Source: Apiosordaria backusii (lineage: Eukaryota; Ascomycota; Sordariomycetes; Sordariales; Lasiosphaeriaceae). From it: a stretch of DNA of 64,000 nt. A program made the translations under genes and the position numbers. The notes beneath the pieces are model-generated. The model made no database searches. It was not told where the DNA came from and saw only the letters and a list, made by a program, of their open reading frames with translations. This document shows positions 59,384-64,000 of this stretch, piece by piece; position 1 is the stretch's first letter, and each line of letters opens with the position of its first letter. The stretch spans positions 280,718-344,717 of the forward strand of contig JAUKTV010000022.1 of the NCBI GenBank assembly GCA_030549205.1, read 5' to 3'.

Positions 59384-59934
59384 ATCAGAGCTATGGTATT
59401 TTAGTTTTATAATAATAGTTTAAGTTATAAAATTTAATTTAAAGGCTAAATAAGGTTAATGTGAGCTAATATAGGTATTATTTTTATATTTTAATATAAA
59501 GAAGAAGAAAGTAAATAAAGCTTTTTTATTTTTTTAAGTTTAAAGTATAATAAATTATTATAATATTAATTAAAGACTAGGTAGAATATTTTGTTATTGT
59601 ATAAAGAAGAGAGAAGGGAAAGGGAGCGAAGCTTTTTTGAAATTAGGTATTTAGATATATACCGTTAAGGCCTAAGTGCCTTACTCCGCCTATAGATTAG
59701 TATAGTGCCGTAATAGCTTTAAAGAAAATAATTAGAAATAATAATTTTTTTAATTTATGGAGGATTATCTATACTAACTTTCTTAATATAATAGCTATTA
59801 TAAAAAAATATATATATTAAACATAGTCTTAAAAAGAGCTTTTTCATGTATATTTTATATTCTTTATACTAGTTATATTAACCAAGTAGTAATCTAAAAG
59901 GTAATTTTTTATTTATACTATATATATATATATA
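59384..59934 (+). other. AT-rich remnant, with right copy of the 40764-40905 repeat
   Basis: 59570-59715 is the right copy of the direct repeat described at 40764. The rest (59716-59934) is AT-rich, ends in a TA run, and shows no gene. Confidence 0.5.
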
Positions 59935-60075
59935 CACTTCATACTACACTACTTAGCTAATTAGGTTACCATTGGGACCACAATTACACAGCAGTATAGT
60001 CTATATATTCTTATACTACTGTGTAATTTTGGTCCTAATTGTGGCTCAATTAGCCAACCTGCAGTATAGAAAGTG
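59935..60075. mobile_element. Foldback/MITE-like element, 141 bp
   Basis: Arms of about 62 bp: 59935-59999 (CACTTCATACTACACTAC..ACACAGCAGTATA) pairs with 60011-60075 (TATACTACTGTGTAATTTTG..GAAAGTG). Both arms lie within TATATA tracts, so a TA target would be hidden. It has no coding capacity. Confidence 0.75.
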
Positions 60076-60242
60076 TAAATATATATATATATAATATATT
60101 TATATAGGAATCTGATTATTTTCTCCCAAAAATCTACTTAGGTTCCCAAACTTTCTCTAAAAGATGCATCTGGAAGACCCACTTATACATACAAGTAGCC
60201 TATGCAGCTCAACCAAGGTCCCGAAAAGAAGGTCTATGCCAC
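60076..60242. other. Short AT-rich spacer to host sequence
   Basis: TA-repeat then ordinary-composition DNA; nothing recognised. Confidence 0.4.
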
Positions 60243-60645
60243 TGTCACAACCTTAACGTCGGGAACGGTGGAGCAGTGCAAGGTCACCAGCCAATCAGAA
60301 CAAGGACACGGCAGCCCAGGCGAGCACGGATAATAAGACTGAGGGACACAGTGACCGCAGGAGCATAACCAATAGGGAAGCACAGAGGGATCATAGCGAT
60401 CATTGTGATCATTGGGGAAGAGCGGAATGATCACCATGATCGGGAAAATCACAGGTCTATATATACGGAGGAACTAGGTAGCTGGTAGATAGTTCCGCAG
60501 TATGCAATCACAGCTTGTATTCACGGTATCTTGTGTTTACATTGAGACATCTTGTTGTGCACTGTTTAGCTGCACCGAACCAATTGTCAGAAGTTACCTT
60601 CAACCGAGTATCCCTTTCAGAGGTTCTGTACAGGGGTTCGTCACA
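60243..60645 (+). mobile_element. Solo LTR, 403 bp, not RIP-mutated
   Basis: Starts TGTCACAACC and ends GTTCGTCACA; TGTCAC..CA are classical LTR ends. The 5-bp duplication GCCAC lies at 60238-60242 and 60646-60650. Inside are a TATA-like CTATATATACGG near 60457 and near-palindromic GATCATTGTGATC repeats. Base composition is ordinary, unlike the region around it. No second LTR or internal domain is in the window, so I call it solo. Confidence 0.88.
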
Positions 60646-60675
60646 GCCACTGAGACTACATCATATTGCCTTTTC

Positions 60676-61165
60676 TACTACCTTTTCCACTACTACTAAG
60701 CCTAATTAAGTGCAATATATATTGGAAGAAAGCCCTAGAAGAGACAGTCCTTTTAACTCTAGTTACACTTTAGTAGGCCTTATATTAGCCAAGTGATGGG
60801 TATAAGTAGGTATGGTAAATATAAGTAGGTATAGGAAACTTAGCCTTCCATACTACCTTTTCTACCACTACTAGGCCCAATTGGGTGCAATATATATTGA
60901 AAGAAAGCACTAGAAAAAACGGTCCTTTTAATCCTAGTTATACTTTAGTAGGCCTTATATTGGCCAAATGGTAGGTATAGTAGGCCAGGTCTCCCATACC
61001 TACTTACACCTACTACACTCACTTACACCCAACACTAAGCTAATATAAGGCCTACTAAAGTACAACTAAGGTCAAAAGGACCGTCTTTTCTAGGGCTTTC
61101 TTCCAATATATATTGCACCCAATTAGGCTTAGTAGTAGTAGAAAAGGTAATATGGAAGGCTAGCT
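60676..61165. repeat. Three-copy repeat: two direct, one inverted, about 135 bp each
   Basis: Copies at about 60676-60812 (+), 60850-60985 (+) and 61020-61165 (-). All share TGCAATATATATTG, GAAAGAAAGC or GGAAGAAAGC, and TAGTAGGCCTTATATT. The second and third form a foldback with arms of about 140 bp. A fragment of the same unit is seen near 61189-61209. No coding capacity. Confidence 0.75.
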
Positions 61166-61170
61166 TTCTA

Positions 61171-61700
61171 TACTTACTATACTTAATAAATAAATTACCT
61201 TTTTAATTACCACTTGGCCAATATAAAGCCGAATTTAATATAAAAATATACTTAAAAAAGCCCTTAAACAGACTATCTTCAGTATATACCTTTTAGCTTT
61301 ATTAGCTTAATTATAGTAAAGTTAATATAGGTAATCCTTTAAATATTAAAAATTGATCTTTTCTAGGCTATAACTTTTAGTCCTCTATAAATTTATATAA
61401 AAATAAAGCACTTATTATTAAAAATTAAAAATTAGACATTTAAAAAGCCCTCATTTATACTATTATTAGCCTGTTTTCTATATATTTATAATTATTTTAA
61501 ATGTTAAGATATTTAAGCAAGAATATTATAAAAGTAGTAGTTTTTGGGCTATAACGTTGAAAAATGTGCATTGCAGTCTTAGATCTTGTTCTCTTTGCTG
61601 CTGGAAGGGGACCTACAATACTTGAAAGTGGCCAGTGCAGCTCACCCAGGAAGCAGACTTAGCCGGCTGGCAAAAAAGAAAGAGGTCTGAGCTCTGAGAC
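61171..61700. other. AT-rich then mixed DNA, no gene
   Basis: Left part AT-rich. From about 61560 the composition returns to ordinary (AGATCTTGTTCTCTTTGCTG) just before the 86-bp tandem repeat. Confidence 0.4.
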
Positions 61701-61958
61701 TACCCGTGCCCAAAGACCGACCTACTTTTCGGGACCACGCAAGCAGGGCACCTTCAAGTGGGTGGTCACTACCTATTTAGCCAAACTACCCGTGCCCAAA
61801 GACCGACCTACTTTTCGGGACCACGCAAGCAGGGCACCTTCAAGTGGGTGGTCACTACCTATTTAGCCAAACTACCCGTGCCCAAAGACCGACCTACTTT
61901 TCAGGACCACGCAAGCAGGGCACCTTCAAGTGGGTGGTCACTACCTATTTAGCTAAAC
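61701..61958 (+). repeat. 86-bp tandem repeat, three units
   Basis: Units start at 61701, 61787 and 61873 (TACCCGTGCCCAAAGACCGA), with period 86. The first two are identical over most of their length; the third has CAGGACC where the others have CGGGACC. The period is not a multiple of three. The open frame at 61758-61952 is a by-product of the repeat. Confidence 0.92.
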
Positions 61959-62041
61959 TACCTATTTAGCTACTTTTTTAAACTATTCGAGCCTTTTCGC
62001 GCCAATTTGACTAAAAACAATGCTTTTTTCACTGTTAAAAA

Positions 62042-62574
62042 ATGGAATCTAATATTCAAGCCGCTTTTTAATATATAGAAAAAAACCTAGATACATTAAT
62101 GGTATATATTGTATAAGAATATAGCCTTAAATGCAGTCAACTTTACTTATACCTTAATAGTTATAGACCTTACTTAAAATAACTAATATCTTATTTTTAT
62201 CTAAGTAGCCTAAAATAAGTGGTAATTTATAACTATATCGATTGCTTTAATAGTATAAGTCTAATAGTTTCGCTTAAGTTTATTATAGAGGTAGTAAATT
62301 AGATTCTAACTGTAAAGTATAACGATATTGAAATAACCAATCTACTATACGTTAGTTTAAATTAAACTACTTAGTTTATTAAGCGCTATAGCTATTATAA
62401 AAGACGTTAAAAAACGATTTACACTAAGTAAAAGACCTTAAAGAACCTTAAAGCTATTAAGAGCTACTTTTAAAAGCTTACTACTATTATTATAGAAAAT
62501 AAAATTTAATTTAAGGATATATAAAATATAAATAAAACTAAGTTTTGAATAGAGGTAAGTAAGAATTAGCTTAT
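62042..62574 (+). pseudogene. Degraded Fot1/pogo-type (Tc1/mariner) transposase, N-terminal part
   Basis: Starts MESNIQAAF. With stops read through, it retains family features: IKRYSYYKRR.. where pogo proteins have FIKRHPEL.., and KAIKSYF.KL. A segment read as FKDI.NINKTKF.IEV corresponds to DIYNMDETGF.IGV, the first catalytic aspartate region, with D and E changed by G-to-A. It is cut off at 62574 by the LTR beginning at 62575, so the second half is absent. Confidence 0.7.
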
Positions 62575-63418
62575 TATTGGAATAGGTATGGCCAATTACA
62601 GGCCTAAGGGCCCTGTAATTAGTGCTCACATACTAGCTCACAGTGCAGCGGAAGTCTTACGCGTGATACCTATAGCTCAGTGCTGGGGTACTAGAATACA
62701 GCACTACGCAGGTGCTGTAGAACAGAAATATAGTAGGTAAACAATTGTATTGTAGTGCTAGCCTTCTATAAATCCACTGTAATAGTCTCTATAGTAGGGT
62801 TCATACTCGACCTCTACCATATACCCACCGACTAACGTACGGTGCCTCGCACACCCCAGCGGGCAAATAGGCTAGAGTACGACTTGGTTAAACCTAAGGT
62901 TTACTAAGCCCTATAAACTACTTACTAAGCCTTCTATAGTTCCCGACCTATAGGGCCTACAGGCCTATAATTTAGTATAGTAATAATATACCTACTTAAC
63001 TATAGGCCTACTAATTTTTGGCTAATTTGGCTAGCCCAGTAGTTAGCTATAGGTCTTATAGGCAGCTAAGTTAGTATAGTTTATAGCTCTTTAAAAATCG
63101 ACTTACGGCTATATAAAAGAGCTGTAAAACCAAGTACCCTTAACCTAAAGTGTAGGTTAATGTAGGGTTAAGGTTAGGCTACTTATATTACCTACAGTAG
63201 TAGGCCTTAGTAGCCTAAATATAAAATTATAGACAGTTTGGCCTACTAGTTAGTGGGATATAGGCCTTTGAATAGCCCTGTAGTAAAGTAAGGTGCTGGG
63301 TAAATGCCAGGTAGCTAACGGATAGGCTTTCTAACTTAAACTTCTACTATATAGTATAATAGTAGCTACTTACTATAAACTTAAACCTTATAAGGACCTA
63401 GTTTAACATCCCTCCTTT
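62575..63418 (-). repeat. 3' LTR (minus) of a copia family-2 element, RIP-mutated
   Basis: About 844 bp, same family as the solo LTR at 50945-51778. On the minus strand it starts TGTTAAAC after the polypurine tract AATAAAGGAGGGA and ends CCAATA. The element's body lies to the right and leaves the window. Confidence 0.88.
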
Positions 63419-64000
63419 ATTTATAGTAAGTAATAGGCTTAAATTTAAATCTAAGGCCTACTATAGTAAGCTAAAACTAATAAACTAACTAGCTAATTAA
63501 AAAACTAAAATATAAGGTATATAAAGCGTTAAGGCTTATATATTTAAGCGTTAAGTAATTACTTTTATAAGCTAAATTATAAAGGAAAATTAAATATAAA
63601 GAGGGTGGTTTTTTAATCTATTCTTTTATTAACTTTTCCTCTATAGGCCTATTCCTTAAGCTTAAAAGACCAATAAAGGTTTTAAATTTTTAACCAACTA
63701 GTAGTTTGGTTAGCCTATTAGCTAGCATTTGTTTAGTATTTAGGTAATTAATAATAACCTATAATGCCCTAACTTACTTCCTAACTTAATAGTATTTTAG
63801 TAATATATACTTAGTATAATTATAAAAGGCTAGGTTATAGGCAGTAGTTATAAAGCTAGTATTATTACTATATAGAAAAGTAGAGCCTACTAAAGTATAC
63901 TCTAGCTTTTTATAAACCTTTCTAATCTATAAAGCCTTATAAATAGCCTTAATAAGTATATCAGTTTTAACCTTTAAAGTAAAGAGGCTTATAGTATTGG
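63419..64000 (-). pseudogene. Degraded Ty1/copia pol, RNase H end (runs off the window)
   Basis: Minus-strand translation carries NTKQMLANRLTKLLVG near 63694-63741, the copia C-terminal motif (MLADGLTKPL), then KFKTFIGLLSLRNRPIE and a stop near 63619. Some 200 bp of untranslated sequence precede the polypurine tract. Mutations are G-to-A and C-to-T. The rest of the element is outside the window. Confidence 0.8.

Noticed and set aside
60234..60709. Short frames of 72, 65 and 64 codons near 60.2-60.7 kb
   Set aside because: They fall within the solo LTR with target duplication and have no protein similarity that I recognise.
61758..61952. 64-codon frame
   Set aside because: Consists of the 86-bp tandem repeat read in shifting phases; no start context or domain.

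Overview
This window comes from a filamentous ascomycete, most likely a Sordariomycete of the Sordariales type (inference). The genes have short GT..AG introns with CTAAC/CTGAC-like branch points, the exons are GC-rich, and the proteins are of filamentous-fungal type. The right-hand third is an AT-rich block of repeats mutated C-to-T, as repeat-induced point mutation (RIP) does. The window has two parts.

Positions 1 to about 39,900 are gene-dense and GC-rich, with thirteen protein genes I can model. In order they are: the 5' half of fructose-1,6-bisphosphatase (-); an F-box/WD-like protein with a likely one-base frameshift (-); a cytochrome P450 (+); a GIT1-type MFS transporter (+); a PHD plus MYST histone acetyltransferase (-); the complex I MWFE/NDUFA1 subunit (+); the tRNA 2-thiolation ATPase CTU1/NCS6 (-); ribosomal protein eL8 (+); a beta-carbonic anhydrase (+); an ornithine cyclodeaminase/mu-crystallin protein with an odd His- and Lys/Asp-rich insert and a likely frameshift (+); the NUP145 (Nup98-Nup96) precursor (-); an ENTH epsin (-); and the deadenylase subunit PAN2 (-). 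They are mostly housekeeping genes. I see no biosynthetic cluster, CRISPR array or prokaryote-type operon.

Positions about 39,900 to 64,000 hold no intact gene. This is a graveyard of transposable elements. At its core is a nested set: a copia-family LTR (834 bp) at 44,320-58,786 is split by a complete 6.4 kb Ty1/copia element. That element is split by an inverted second copy of itself, which in turn is split by a solo LTR of the first family. Target-site duplications can be read for three of the insertions. Around this set lie a TIR element, a gypsy-like LTR, a small foldback element, an un-mutated solo LTR, an inverted repeat pair, an 86-bp tandem repeat, a Fot1/pogo transposase remnant, and the 3' end of another copia element that runs off the window.

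The most instructive genic observations are a 4-nt microexon in the NDUFA1 gene, an ATG-only first exon in the eL8 gene, a GLEBS motif and an HFT cleavage site in NUP145, and two frameshifts at G/C homopolymers that may be assembly errors. I did not find a convincing new biological system.
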